Source: Bernardetia sp. ABR2-2B (lineage in GTDB: Bacteria; Bacteroidota; Bacteroidia; Cytophagales; Bernardetiaceae). Taken from it: a stretch of DNA of 64,000 bases. The translations under genes were made by a program, and so were the position numbers. Each line of letters starts with the position of its first letter. The stretch's first letter is position 1. Shown piece by piece: positions 51,879-60,375 of this stretch. Location of the stretch: NCBI RefSeq assembly GCF_037126435.1, contig NZ_CP147020.1:4010001-4074000 (forward strand). Direction: 5' to 3'. Below the pieces are notes generated by a model. The model was given only the letters and a program-made list of their open reading frames with translations. It was not told the DNA's origin and made no database searches.

Positions 51879-52739
51879 ATGAATCAAAAAGCAGATTGGA
51901 AAGTCATCGAAGAATTAAATAATATCAAATTCGAAGATATTACTTATAAAAAATCAAATGGAGTAGCTCGTATTGCCTTCAACCGTCCAGAGGTCAGAAA
52001 TGCCTTTCGCCCAAAAACAGTAACCGAATTATACGTAGCTTTTTTAGATGCTAGAGAAGACACTTCTATCGGAGTAGTTTTGCTTTCATCAGAAGGTCCT
52101 TCACCAAAAGACGGAGTTTATTCGTTTTGTAGTGGTGGCGACCAAACTAAACGAGGTCATCAAGGATATGTAGGAGAAGATGGAATGCCACGCCTAAATA
52201 TTTTAGAAGTTCAGCGTCTTATGCGTTTTATGCCAAAGGCTGTTATTGCTGTCGTTAATGGTTGGGCTGTTGGTGGTGGACATAGTTTGCATGTCGTTTG
52301 TGATTTGACACTTGCCAGTAAAGAACACGCCATTTTCAAACAAACGGATGCCGATGTTACCAGTTTTGATGGTGGTTATGGTTCTGCTTATTTGGCTAAA
52401 ATGGTAGGACAAAAACGAGCAAGAGAAATTTTCTTTTTGGGTCGTAATTATTCAGCACAAGAAGCCTATGATATGGGAATGGTAAATGCTGTTATTCCTC
52501 ACGAAGAGTTAGAAGATACGGCTTATGAGTGGGCGCAAGAAATTTTGGAAAAATCGCCTACCTCTATCAAAATGCTAAAATTTGCTTTCAACCTAACAGA
52601 TGACGGAATGGTTGGGCAGCAAGTTTTTGCAGGAGAAGCTACACGCTTGACTTACATGACTGAAGAAGCAAAAGAAGGGAGAAATGCCTTTTTGGAGAAA
52701 AGAAAACCAGACTTTAAAGATATTAAGTGGATTCCTTAA
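51879..52739 (+). CDS. menB: 1,4-dihydroxy-2-naphthoyl-CoA synthase
   Basis: From the ATG at 51879 (MNQKADWKVIEELNN) it has 286 residues; a TTG codon 12 codons upstream also opens the frame but is less likely. It is a crotonase-fold enzyme closing the second ring of menaquinone. Signatures include GVARIAFNRPEVRNAFRP, SFCSGGDQTKRG (oxyanion hole), VNGWAVGGGHSLHVVCDLTLAS, TDADVTSFDGGYGSAYLA (the MenB-specific box) and EGRNAFLEKRKPDF at the C-terminus. No other men genes are near. It serves the same menaquinone pool used by the NDH-2 gene in this window. Confidence 0.95.
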   Translation: MNQKADWKVIEELNNIKFEDITYKKSNGVARIAFNRPEVRNAFRPKTVTELYVAFLDAREDTSIGVVLLSSEGPSPKDGVYSFCSGGDQTKRGHQGYVGEDGMPRLNILEVQRLMRFMPKAVIAVVNGWAVGGGHSLHVVCDLTLASKEHAIFKQTDADVTSFDGGYGSAYLAKMVGQKRAREIFFLGRNYSAQEAYDMGMVNAVIPHEELEDTAYEWAQEILEKSPTSIKMLKFAFNLTDDGMVGQQVFAGEATRLTYMTEEAKEGRNAFLEKRKPDFKDIKWIP

Positions 52740-52830
52740 ATCAGTTACTAGTAAGTAGTAACCAGTAATCAGTTAAATACAATACAGGTTTTGTGTCATC
52801 ATAAAATTTGTATTTGTATTTATCCTGCCT

Positions 52831-52878
52831 TTCATCATACAAATCATAAAAATCACTCGCTAATCAGTTAGGGTATTT
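52831..52878. repeat. 48-base dispersed repeat, copy 2
   Basis: Matches 38140-38187 at about 44 of 48 positions. It lies between menB and the methyltransferase, and just after it CAGTTACAGTATTTTGAAC at 52931-52949 repeats part of the same theme (CAGTTA.(G/C)GTATTT). Confidence 0.6.
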
Positions 52879-52943
52879 TGTATTTATCTGTATTTTCAAA
52901 TCCTATCAATCCTACCCATCTTTCACCATTCAGTTACAGTATT

Positions 52944-53726
52944 TTGAACCAAGATTACTACAAAAACTATTATCATTTAGAACGAAATCATTGGTGGTTT
53001 GTGGTGCGCCAAGAAATCTTGAAACAAGAACTTCAAAAAATCATTACATCAGAAAATAAAAATGATTTAAAAATCTTAAATATAGGCATTGCAACAGGAA
53101 AAACTACTGAAATGCTTTCTGAATTTGGAGAGGTAACTTCGGTAGAATATGATTCTGCTTGTGCTGAATTTGTAAGGCAAAAGTTAAATATTGAAGTTAT
53201 TGAAGGTTCAATTTTAGAGTTACCTTTTAAAGAAAACAGTTTTGATTTGGTTTGCGCTTTTGATGTTGTAGAACACGTAGAAGACGACAAAAAAGCCGTT
53301 TCGGAAATGAGTAGAGTTTGTAAAACTAAAGGCAGAATTTGTATTACCGTTCCAGCTTTTCAAAGTCTTTGGAGTCATCATGATGAAGTAAATCATCACT
53401 TCAAACGATATAAGATGAGTGAAATTGCAAAATTATTTGATTTGCAAAGTAAAGTCTTAATCAATAATTACTCTTTTAAGATTCTTCGAAAAACCTATTT
53501 TAATTCTTTTCTATTTATTCCTATTTGGCTCTTTCGAAAACTAATTGTTCTAATTCCGAAGCAGTTTATACGAAGAGGTTCAGGTTCTGATTTTGAAATT
53601 TATAAGGGGAACAATTTTTTAGATTCTATTTTGAGAAGTGTTTTTAGGATAGAAAAAAAAATACTCCAAAAGAATATTTCGTTTTCCTTCGGAGTTTCTT
53701 TATTATTTTTTGTAGAAAAAAAGTAG
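52944..53726 (+). CDS. Class I SAM-dependent methyltransferase
   Basis: No ATG is available at the 5' end. The best start is the TTG at 52944 (then NQDYYKNYYHLERNHWWFVVR, which looks like the usual beginning of this family), giving about 261 residues. Motif I is LNIGIATGKTTEML, a departure from the usual E/D-x-G-x-G. Acidic residues follow in SVEYDSACAEFV, then GSILELPFKENSFDLVCAFDVVEHV (motifs II/III). The C-terminal part has a hydrophobic, basic segment (FLFIPIWLFRKLIVLIPKQF), suggesting membrane contact. The substrate is unknown. The frame upstream of 52944 runs through the dispersed repeat and is unlikely to be coding. Confidence 0.75.
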   Translation: MNQDYYKNYYHLERNHWWFVVRQEILKQELQKIITSENKNDLKILNIGIATGKTTEMLSEFGEVTSVEYDSACAEFVRQKLNIEVIEGSILELPFKENSFDLVCAFDVVEHVEDDKKAVSEMSRVCKTKGRICITVPAFQSLWSHHDEVNHHFKRYKMSEIAKLFDLQSKVLINNYSFKILRKTYFNSFLFIPIWLFRKLIVLIPKQFIRRGSGSDFEIYKGNNFLDSILRSVFRIEKKILQKNISFSFGVSLLFFVEKK

Positions 53727-53733
53727 CCGTTGA

Positions 53734-55026
53734 TTATTTTTTCAAACTTCCTTTCAAAACATCAATATTCCATTCATTTTCTTTTGCTATTTCCTCTAAA
53801 ACAATCATTTTCCACGAATTAGTAACCGTTTCTAATCCATTCCAAAGAACATCATTCTTGTTTTTATTTGAAAGAATAAGTGACTGGACATTTAATCCTT
53901 TATAATCTGTAAGTGCATCACGTAGGTTTGTAAAGATAATTTCTCGCTGATGAAGTGTTCTTTGATGTTGTTTTTTCTCTTGATAATATTGTTCTTTTTC
54001 TTCTGCTCGTTTGTCCAGTTCTTTAAAAAAAAGATTTTTTCTATCTGATAAATCTATCTTTGAAAGCTCAAAAAACTCATCTGCTCTTTTTTTGAAATGA
54101 TGAGAAGAGCCACGCAATTTTTCCCATTCCTCTAATTTTTGAGGAGGTTTTACGACAAGCTCTGCCAAACGGTTATTTGAAATTATTCTATAATGAGGAC
54201 GATTCACGCTTTTTGCTATTTCATTTCTGAGATTCCAATACATCGCAAAACGAACTGTGTTTTCCTCTGGGAATTTATATTTAATAGCTGATTTTAATGC
54301 TGAAATAGTATTTTTCTCTGCTGAATCATTCTTATTATTGGCACTTTCTGAACCAACTTCTTCTAACTTTTGCCTTTCTTCATCATACCAAGCCCATCTA
54401 TCTAAGTCTTGAAGTTCTTTTTTAAGAATTTCAAAAAGCTCAAATAAATAAATTACATCAGTAGCTGCATAAATAAGTTGTGATTTCGAAAGAGGACGTT
54501 TTGCCCAATCTGAAACCTGTTCTTGTTTTTCTAATTCAATATCTAACTTTTCTTCTACCAAATTTTGAAGACCAATATCATTGCTAGATTTGAGCAAAAA
54601 ACGATACATCAATGCAGTATCTTGAATATTTTTTATAGAACAATTACAAACATCTCCTACTACAATCAAATCGGAAGAAGAGCTATGAAATATCTTTTCA
54701 ATCTTTGGGTTTTCTAAAACTGAAAGTAAAGGCTTTATATTTCCTTCCAACTTGACAGTATCAATTAAATATATTTTGTCTTTATCATAAATCTGAACCA
54801 AACAAAGATGTCTCCCATAATAATTATTATTATCATCAAACTCTGTATCGATAGCAATTTGAGGACATTTTTCCCATTTTAAAGCTGCTTTTTCTAGCTC
54901 TTCAAAGGTTTTGATATAAATTGGATTCGGTATTTTGGGAGGAGCTTTTTTTGCTCCTAGTTGATTGCGCTGTGCTGCGCTTAATAAATCGCCTAATGAA
55001 TGATTTGAAGATGAATTTTTTGACAT
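53734..55026 (-). CDS. rnd: Ribonuclease D-type 3'-5' exonuclease with HRDC region
   Basis: A 430-residue RNase. DEDDy residues are seen as IAIDTEFDDN (D and E), FHSSSSDLIVV (D) and YAATDVIYLFEL (Tyr and Asp). The exonuclease domain covers ~35-220. After it an HRDC-type helical domain lies near 260-340 (MYWNLRNEIAKSVNRPHYRIISNNRLAEL). The family trims tRNA and other small RNA 3' ends. It is the last gene of a minus-strand run that begins at pdhA; 41 bases separate it from the DnaJ-like gene. Confidence 0.88.
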   Translation of the reverse strand: MSKNSSSNHSLGDLLSAAQRNQLGAKKAPPKIPNPIYIKTFEELEKAALKWEKCPQIAIDTEFDDNNNYYGRHLCLVQIYDKDKIYLIDTVKLEGNIKPLLSVLENPKIEKIFHSSSSDLIVVGDVCNCSIKNIQDTALMYRFLLKSSNDIGLQNLVEEKLDIELEKQEQVSDWAKRPLSKSQLIYAATDVIYLFELFEILKKELQDLDRWAWYDEERQKLEEVGSESANNKNDSAEKNTISALKSAIKYKFPEENTVRFAMYWNLRNEIAKSVNRPHYRIISNNRLAELVVKPPQKLEEWEKLRGSSHHFKKRADEFFELSKIDLSDRKNLFFKELDKRAEEKEQYYQEKKQHQRTLHQREIIFTNLRDALTDYKGLNVQSLILSNKNKNDVLWNGLETVTNSWKMIVLEEIAKENEWNIDVLKGSLKK

Positions 55027-55045
55027 TTTGCTATATGAACATAAT

Positions 55046-55060
55046 AAACCCTAAGGGTTT
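55046..55060. repeat. Short palindrome between rnd and the DnaJ-like gene
   Basis: AAACCCTAAGGGTTT is palindromic except for its middle base. Its position between two co-oriented genes suggests a processing or regulatory element, but it is too short to be sure. A related CCCTTAGG appears near 1329. Confidence 0.4.
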
Positions 55061-55067
55061 GAAATAA

Positions 55068-55958
55068 TTACTTTTCTAAATTCGATAACTCTTGAAAAAG
55101 CTCTTTTTCTTTTTGAGATAATTTTGTAGGAAGTTCTACCTCAATCTTAATATACAAATCACCGAACTTTCCAGTTTGGTTATAGATTGGCATTCCCTTT
55201 CCTTTAATTCTGAATATTTTTCCATTGGCAGTTTCAGGAGAGAGAGGAAATAAAATTTTTCCTTTCATTGTTGGAACAGAAATTTTGCCTCCAAGCATTG
55301 CCTCATACAAAGAAACAGTTGCTGTGGTATGCAAGTCGTTATTTTCTCTAGTAAAATCTTTGCTTTCTTCTATTTCTACAACAACGACTATATCCTCCTC
55401 TTTTTCTCCCTTAGCTCCTAACTTGAGTTTTTGTCCGTCTTCAATTCCTTCTTTTAGTTTCAAACGGATTCTGTTTTTATCTACCGTAATTACTCGTGTA
55501 GTCCCTGTATAAGCTTCTTCAAAAGAAATGGTTGTTTTTATTTCTTTTGTTTTTGGCTTTCTTTTTATTCCTGTAGTTTCATTTTTTGCATTAGAAAGAG
55601 CTTCTTTTCCCAAATCCACTACATTTTTGAAAACATCACTCATACGTTCTCTTGTAAAAAGGTCTTTAAATTCAAAGTCTTCTTGTTGCGTTCTTTGGTA
55701 GGCATCTTTTGCTTTGTCAGCAACTTTTTGGTAGCTTCCCCAATTTCTACCCATCAAATCATATTGCGCTCTTTTTGCAGTATCGCTCAAAATATCATAT
55801 GCTTCGGTAAGGTCTTTAAATCTTTTTTCGGCTAAAATATCATTTGGATTACGATCTGGATGATATTTTTTCGCAAGTTCTCTATACTTTCTTTTGATTT
55901 CTTCGGCACTTGCATTTTTACGAAGCCCAAGAATTTTGTAATAATCTTTGTATTGCAT
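55068..55958 (-). CDS. DnaJ-domain co-chaperone, CbpA-like
   Basis: With the ATG at 55958 (MQYKDYYKILGLRKNA) it has 296 residues; a TTG 12 codons upstream lies inside a palindromic repeat and is not used. The J domain (~1-70) carries HPD in KKYHPDRNP. There is no zinc-finger domain. The C-terminal substrate-binding domain shows TISFEEAYTGTTRVI, VVVEIEES, TTATVSLYEAMLGGKISVPTMKG and GKGMPIYNQTGKFGDLYIKIEVELP. This is the type B (CbpA) layout, which works with DnaK. A short linker rich in Lys and Thr lies between. Confidence 0.88.
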   Translation of the reverse strand: MQYKDYYKILGLRKNASAEEIKRKYRELAKKYHPDRNPNDILAEKRFKDLTEAYDILSDTAKRAQYDLMGRNWGSYQKVADKAKDAYQRTQQEDFEFKDLFTRERMSDVFKNVVDLGKEALSNAKNETTGIKRKPKTKEIKTTISFEEAYTGTTRVITVDKNRIRLKLKEGIEDGQKLKLGAKGEKEEDIVVVVEIEESKDFTRENNDLHTTATVSLYEAMLGGKISVPTMKGKILFPLSPETANGKIFRIKGKGMPIYNQTGKFGDLYIKIEVELPTKLSQKEKELFQELSNLEK

Positions 55959-55974
55959 GGTGTATAAGTGTGTC

Positions 55975-55992
55975 GCTCGTGAGGACACGAGC
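55975..55992. repeat. Palindromic intergenic repeat, hairpin family copy 3 (diverged)
   Basis: GCTCGTG (55975-55981) and CACGAGC (55986-55992) form a 7-bp stem with loop AGGA. On the minus strand it is preceded by GCCGTTG, the same lead-in as in the hairpin at 1356. It lies between the batC-like and DnaJ-like genes. GCCGTTGT also occurs alone near 56032. Confidence 0.5.
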
Positions 55993-56049
55993 AACGGCTA
56001 TTTTTTTTGTTTTTATAATCTGAAGAAATTTTGCCGTTGTCCTATATTT

Positions 56050-56889
56050 CTACCAATCTGGTTTTCCTGTTTTACGAGGTTTTTTGCTTCTACGTTGTTG
56101 TTGTTGTAAATATTGTGCTTCATTTTGTTTCATAGCATCCAAAATCTGTTCAGCTTTTTCTTGAGAAATATCCATATCTTTCAATTTATCAGCAGCAGAT
56201 TGTTGTTGTTTCTGTGCTTGTTTTTGAGCATCTTTTTCTTCTTTACTTTGGTCTTGCTCTTGATTTTCTTGTCCGTCTTGCTGGTCTTGATTTTGGTCTT
56301 CTTCACTTTTCTGTTCGTCTTGTTCCTGCTGATCTTGTTCTTCTTTTTGTTTTTCGTCTTCACTTTTATCTTTCTGTTCTTGCTCTTGTTTTTGCATTTC
56401 TATATCTAAAAGACGTTTCAAAAGCTCATAATCAAAACGAGCTTCTTCATTATGTTCATCAGCACGAAGCGCATTTTTAAAATTGACTAACGCATCTTCA
56501 TAAACTTTCTTTTTGTCTTTTGGCTTTGTTTTTTTTGAACCTGCACGTTTTGCTTTCAATATTCCCACTTGCAGATTTGCAACGCTACGAACTTTATCAT
56601 TTTTGCTATTTACAGCCTGTGAATAATACGTCAAGGCAGAAGAAATGGCAGATGTATCTTGCTGTTCAAAATAAGAGTGCGCCAAATTAAGTGTAACTGT
56701 TGGCTCTTCTAATTTCCAAATATTATTCATGTAAAGAAGTTCGGATGCTGCCTCTTTATATTTTTTTTCTTTATATAATTTTGTTGCTGTTTTCTTTGCG
56801 CTATTGGTTTGGAATATATACACAGGATTCCACCACTCTTGACCGAGCGAAAGACCTAAAAAAGCAAGAAGTAAAACAAGTTTTTGCAT
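56050..56889 (-). CDS. BatC-like TPR protein with Gln/Glu-rich tail
   Basis: From the ATG at 56889 (MQKLVLLLAFLGLSLGQEWW) it has 279 residues with a signal peptide; the frame opens 19 codons earlier. TPR-like helices cover ~30-165 (AKKTATKLYKEKKYKEAASELLY, KVYEDALVNFKNALRADEHNEEARFDYE). A very acidic Gln/Glu/Asp-rich stretch follows (~175-235). The conserved end AEQILDAMKQNEAQYLQQQQ...GKPDW matches BatC of the Bacteroidota aerotolerance (bat) operon. No batA, batB, batD, batE or moxR is near, so it is an orphan copy. The tail is likely disordered. Confidence 0.75.
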   Translation of the reverse strand: MQKLVLLLAFLGLSLGQEWWNPVYIFQTNSAKKTATKLYKEKKYKEAASELLYMNNIWKLEEPTVTLNLAHSYFEQQDTSAISSALTYYSQAVNSKNDKVRSVANLQVGILKAKRAGSKKTKPKDKKKVYEDALVNFKNALRADEHNEEARFDYELLKRLLDIEMQKQEQEQKDKSEDEKQKEEQDQQEQDEQKSEEDQNQDQQDGQENQEQDQSKEEKDAQKQAQKQQQSAADKLKDMDISQEKAEQILDAMKQNEAQYLQQQQRRSKKPRKTGKPDW

Positions 56890-56940
56890 GATTTTTCTGT
56901 GAATAAATTCTATTCTAAATACAATTATTTTATTTAGGAA

Positions 56941-56964
56941 GGACAAGGCGTACCTTGCCCCTAC
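56941..56964. repeat. Short palindromic repeat upstream of the batC-like gene
   Basis: CAAGG-CGTA-CCTTG with flanking GG/CC gives a hairpin with one mismatch, followed by CCCTAC. Similar GC-richer palindromes are scattered in several bacterial genomes. Here it sits in the leader between pdhA and the batC-like gene. Confidence 0.4.
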
Positions 56965-56985
56965 AAAAATTCAAAATGATAATAA

Positions 56986-58080
56986 TTAATCCATAATAAA
57001 AGGATAATCTTCTTGTTTATAAATATCCTTGAATGCTTCCTCTGCATCTGGAAAGTCAGATTCTTCTGCGAACTTAACAGACTCTTCTACTTTTGATTTT
57101 ATATCTGCATCAATTTTATCCAAATCTTCTTGAGAAGCGTATTTTTCTTTCAAGATAACGTCTTTTACTTGTTCGATAGGGTCTTTTTTACGGTATTCGT
57201 TTACTTCCTCACGAGTACGATATTTTGCTGGGTCAGACATTGAATGCCCTTTGTAACGATATGTTCTGAACTCCAAAAGTGTAGGGCCTTCTCCACTTCT
57301 AGCTCTTTCTGCTGCTCTTGCAACGGCTTCATGAACTGCTTCTACGCTCATTGCATCCACAGCTTCTGAAGGCATATCATAAGACTCTCCAAGAGTGGAC
57401 AAATCAATTACATTTGATGTTCTTTCAACAGAAGTTCCCATTGCATAACCATTGTTTTCAATGACAAAAATAACAGGGATTTTCCAAAGCATAGCCATAT
57501 TGAAAGCTTCATGGATTGCTCCTTGACGAACTGCACCATCTCCCATATAACAGATACAAAGGTTACCAGTTTCGTTATATTTTTCTGCAAAACCAATACC
57601 TGCACCCATCGGAACTTGCGCCCCAACAATACCGTGTCCACCCATAAAATTGACTTCTTTGTCAAACATGTGCATAGAGCCACCTTTTCCCTTTGAGCAA
57701 CCTGTTTCTTTACCAAAAAGCTCTGCCATTACTGCATTTGGAGAAGTTCCCAGTCCGAGTGGATGAGCATGGTCTCTATAAGCTGTTATCCATTTATCGT
57801 CTTTTGTAAGTGCCGAAACTGCTCCAGCTACACAGGCTTCTTGTCCGATATACAAATGACAAAAACCTCTAATTTTTTGCTGTCCGTAAAGCTGCCCTGC
57901 TTTTTCTTCAAACTTACGCATGAGTTGCATGTCTTCGTACCATTTCATATATACCTCTTTTGAGAAAGAAGATTTTTTGGCTGAAGTTTTTGAAGTTGTT
58001 TTTTTTGTAGCCGTTTTAGCTGGTGCTTTGCGAGTTGGCTTTTTAGTTGTTGTTTTGCTTGTGTTTTTTGCGTCGCTCAT
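56986..58080 (-). CDS. pdhA: Pyruvate dehydrogenase E1 component, alpha subunit
   Basis: A 364-residue thiamine diphosphate enzyme subunit of the E1 heterotetramer. Signatures are IRGFCHLYIGQEA, TAYRDHAHPL, GCSKGKGGSMHMFDKE, the TPP/Mg site GDGAVRQGAIHEAFNMA and IFVIENNGYAMGTSVERTSN, and YRYKGHSMSDPAKYRT (the phosphorylation-loop equivalent). The first ~40 residues form a Lys/Thr/Ala-rich tail (KTTTKKPTRKAPAKTATKK) that looks like histone H1 or a disordered extension and is absent from most PdhA. No pdhB, pdhC or lpd lies next to it. LipA, which makes the lipoyl group used by the complex, is at the end of the window. Confidence 0.92.
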   Translation of the reverse strand: MSDAKNTSKTTTKKPTRKAPAKTATKKTTSKTSAKKSSFSKEVYMKWYEDMQLMRKFEEKAGQLYGQQKIRGFCHLYIGQEACVAGAVSALTKDDKWITAYRDHAHPLGLGTSPNAVMAELFGKETGCSKGKGGSMHMFDKEVNFMGGHGIVGAQVPMGAGIGFAEKYNETGNLCICYMGDGAVRQGAIHEAFNMAMLWKIPVIFVIENNGYAMGTSVERTSNVIDLSTLGESYDMPSEAVDAMSVEAVHEAVARAAERARSGEGPTLLEFRTYRYKGHSMSDPAKYRTREEVNEYRKKDPIEQVKDVILKEKYASQEDLDKIDADIKSKVEESVKFAEESDFPDAEEAFKDIYKQEDYPFIMD

Positions 58081-58203
58081 AATTATAGAGTTGTATAGAT
58101 AGTGGCGTTTGTGCTTTTTTGTGTCTAATTAAAATGTCTTTTTATAGTAAGGCAAGTTACCAATTTTTTAAGAAAAACGATAATTTCATTTTGATAGAAT
58201 GTT

Positions 58204-58722
58204 TTATTTAATAATTTTTCCATCTATAAAGTGTTGAATGTCTTTTGCTAACTTTCTATTATAACCTAAAAAAATCAAGTAGTTTATCAAAAAACCAAAA
58301 CTAAAGAAAACAGGTAAAAATATAAAAAAGCCAATAGAATCATAATAACCGTAGAAAATAGAAAATAAAGCAGGGAAACAAGCAAAAAAGACCAACATAA
58401 TAAAAAGAATAATACCTGTCTTAAAGTTATGATGTGGAGTAATGATTACTTCTACAATTGTTTCAAGTGGATTACTTTTATTTTCTTTTATTGTTCCCTG
58501 TGCTGTTGGTGGATGGTCTTTATTTCCTCTTGAACGTCTTCCAATTTCAAATGTATTTTTTTCTATTTTACCATGATAACTTAATGGCACAAGCTCAAAT
58601 ATAGATTTTTTCTTAGGTTCTAGACTAATTTTGCTTTCTAATCTTTGTATCACTTTTTGAGTAGAAAGAGAAGTTTGGTAAGTAATTTTTTTTATTGGAA
58701 GTAAAGCATATAAAAATTTCAT
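58204..58722 (-). CDS. Membrane protein of unknown function, 172 residues
   Basis: The start is taken as the ATG at 58722 (MKFLYALLPIKKITYQTSL); the frame opens 18 codons earlier with a non-ATG codon and a less plausible sequence. The N-terminal ~110 residues are soluble and beta-rich, with a basic RRSRGNKDH stretch. Two adjacent membrane helices lie at about 105-130 and 133-155, then a short basic C-terminus. No family is recognised. Possibly a small PH-like domain with a membrane hairpin, which is a guess. Confidence 0.6.
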   Translation of the reverse strand: MKFLYALLPIKKITYQTSLSTQKVIQRLESKISLEPKKKSIFELVPLSYHGKIEKNTFEIGRRSRGNKDHPPTAQGTIKENKSNPLETIVEVIITPHHNFKTGIILFIMLVFFACFPALFSIFYGYYDSIGFFIFLPVFFSFGFLINYLIFLGYNRKLAKDIQHFIDGKIIK

Positions 58723-58841
58723 GATTTGAATAAGTTTTATACAGGTAGAGCAATTTAATAAATTTGAAACTCTCAAGGTTTTAGATTAAGAGTTTCAAGT
58801 TTATACAACTGCTAAAAAGTCAGAAGATTCATATTATTTCC

Positions 58842-60197
58842 CTAAACATACAATTTTTCTTTTCTTTCTTTGGATGTTATTTGAGTAGGAATAATCAAAC
58901 GGTTACTTCTGTCATAGGTAAAATAATTCCAAATCCAACTAGTCAGAATAAGCAATCTGTTTTTAAAACCAATGATAAACATTAAATGAACAAAAAGCCA
59001 TACAAACCACGCAAAAAAGCCTTGAAAACTCATTTTGTTAGGCAAATCTACAACGGCACGATTTCTTCCAACTGTTGCCATACTTCCTTTATCAAAATAT
59101 TTAAATGGTTTCATTTCTTTTTTATTAAGCATTCTCTTTAAGTTGTCGCCTAGTGTTTTTCCTTGTTGCATTGCTACTGGTGCAAGCATTGGAAAGCCTT
59201 TTGGATGGTCTTCTGAAACCATTGCAGCAATATCGCCAAGTGCAAAAATATTTTTTAGTCCTTTTACTCTACTATATTCATCTACTATAATTCGGTTTCC
59301 TTTCAGAATTGCTTCTTCTGGAAGTCCTTTTATTAAATTTCCTGTTACTCCTGCTGCCCAAACGAGTGTTGTGGAAGGTAAATTCATTCCATTAGAAAGC
59401 TCCACATGATTTCCATCAAATTCTTTTACACTTACTTCTTTCCAAATCTGAACTGTAAAGTCTTTAAGGTATTCTTCTGCTTTCTTACTTGCATTTTCAG
59501 TCATTCCACCTAAAAGCTTCTCTCCAGCTTCCACCAAATGAATTTGCATTTTTCTAAAGTCTAGTTCGGGATAATCTTTTGGCAAAACATGTAATTTCAA
59601 TTCTCCCAAAGCACCAGCCACTTCTACACCAGTAGGACCTCCACCTACAATAACTACATTCATAAGTGATTGTTGCTCTTCGATAGTTTCGGCAAGTTGT
59701 GCCTTTTCAAAATTTCTCAACAAATGATTTCGAATCGCTAAAGCTTGAGGAACTTGCTTGAGTGCAAATGCTTTTTCTTCAATGGATTTATTGCCATAAA
59801 AATTAGTTTTCGAACCGTTTGCAATCACTAAATAATCGTATCGTAGAGTTCCTAAGTTTGTCTCAACTGTATTTTTGTCGTGCTGAATTTCTGTAACAGT
59901 AGCCACTCTAAAGTAAAAATCAGATTTATTTTTCTTATTCTTCAAAACTTTACGCAAAGGACCTGCAATGGCATCAGCTTCTAATCCTGCTGTTGCTACT
60001 TGATATAAAAGAGGTTGAAAAGTATGAAAGTTATATCTATCAATCATCACAATTTGAGCATCAACAGAACGCAGTTTTTTGGAAAGTTCCAGTCCTGCAA
60101 AACCTCCTCCAATAATCACAATACGTGGTTTGTTGGCAGCAGGAATGTGTAGTTCTGATGTAAAGTTGAGTTCCGAAGTCGTTGCAGGGATTAACAT
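58842..60197 (-). CDS. ndh: Type II NADH dehydrogenase (NDH-2)
   Basis: A 451-residue FAD enzyme that passes electrons from NADH to menaquinone without pumping protons. The FAD-binding Rossmann motif is IVIIGGGFAGLELSKKL, the NADH-binding one is VVIVGGGPTGVEVAGAL, and the second FAD contact is IFALGDIAAM. A C-terminal membrane-associating amphipathic and hydrophobic region follows (FFAWFVWLFVHLMFIIGF). FHTFQPLLYQVATAGLE is the family box near the flavin. It stands alone on the minus strand. Confidence 0.93.
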   Translation of the reverse strand: MLIPATTSELNFTSELHIPAANKPRIVIIGGGFAGLELSKKLRSVDAQIVMIDRYNFHTFQPLLYQVATAGLEADAIAGPLRKVLKNKKNKSDFYFRVATVTEIQHDKNTVETNLGTLRYDYLVIANGSKTNFYGNKSIEEKAFALKQVPQALAIRNHLLRNFEKAQLAETIEEQQSLMNVVIVGGGPTGVEVAGALGELKLHVLPKDYPELDFRKMQIHLVEAGEKLLGGMTENASKKAEEYLKDFTVQIWKEVSVKEFDGNHVELSNGMNLPSTTLVWAAGVTGNLIKGLPEEAILKGNRIIVDEYSRVKGLKNIFALGDIAAMVSEDHPKGFPMLAPVAMQQGKTLGDNLKRMLNKKEMKPFKYFDKGSMATVGRNRAVVDLPNKMSFQGFFAWFVWLFVHLMFIIGFKNRLLILTSWIWNYFTYDRSNRLIIPTQITSKERKEKLYV

Positions 60198-60313
60198 AAT
60201 AAATTAATTTTATTAAAAAGACGTTTTAGGATTTTAGTCGTTTACTTAAACGCAAAATAGCTTAGTAAGTTTAAATTATCAGACTATTTTGAAACCTTTT
60301 CAAGGGTGTATAA

Positions 60314-60352
60314 AAAAACCTATCTATTTCTTTATGAAATAGATAGGTTTTT
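60314..60352 (-). terminator. Terminator after the fbaB-like gene
   Basis: A 17-bp perfect stem, AAAAACCTATCTATTTC (60314-60330) and its complement (60336-60352), with a 5-base loop. On the minus strand it follows the aldolase stop by 23 bases and ends in T residues. Confidence 0.85.
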
Positions 60353-60375
60353 AGTTTTTATAAAAAGCTTAAAAA

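Noticed and set aside
52878-52943. The longer 5' part of the methyltransferase frame
   Set aside because: It starts at a TTG inside or next to the dispersed repeat and has no resemblance to the family. The TTG at 52944 places the usual N-terminal YYKNYYHLERNHWW first.
56113-56409. A hydrophobic plus-strand frame opposite the batC-like gene
   Set aside because: The Leu/Phe-rich reading is the complement of the Gln/Glu-rich tail on the coding strand.
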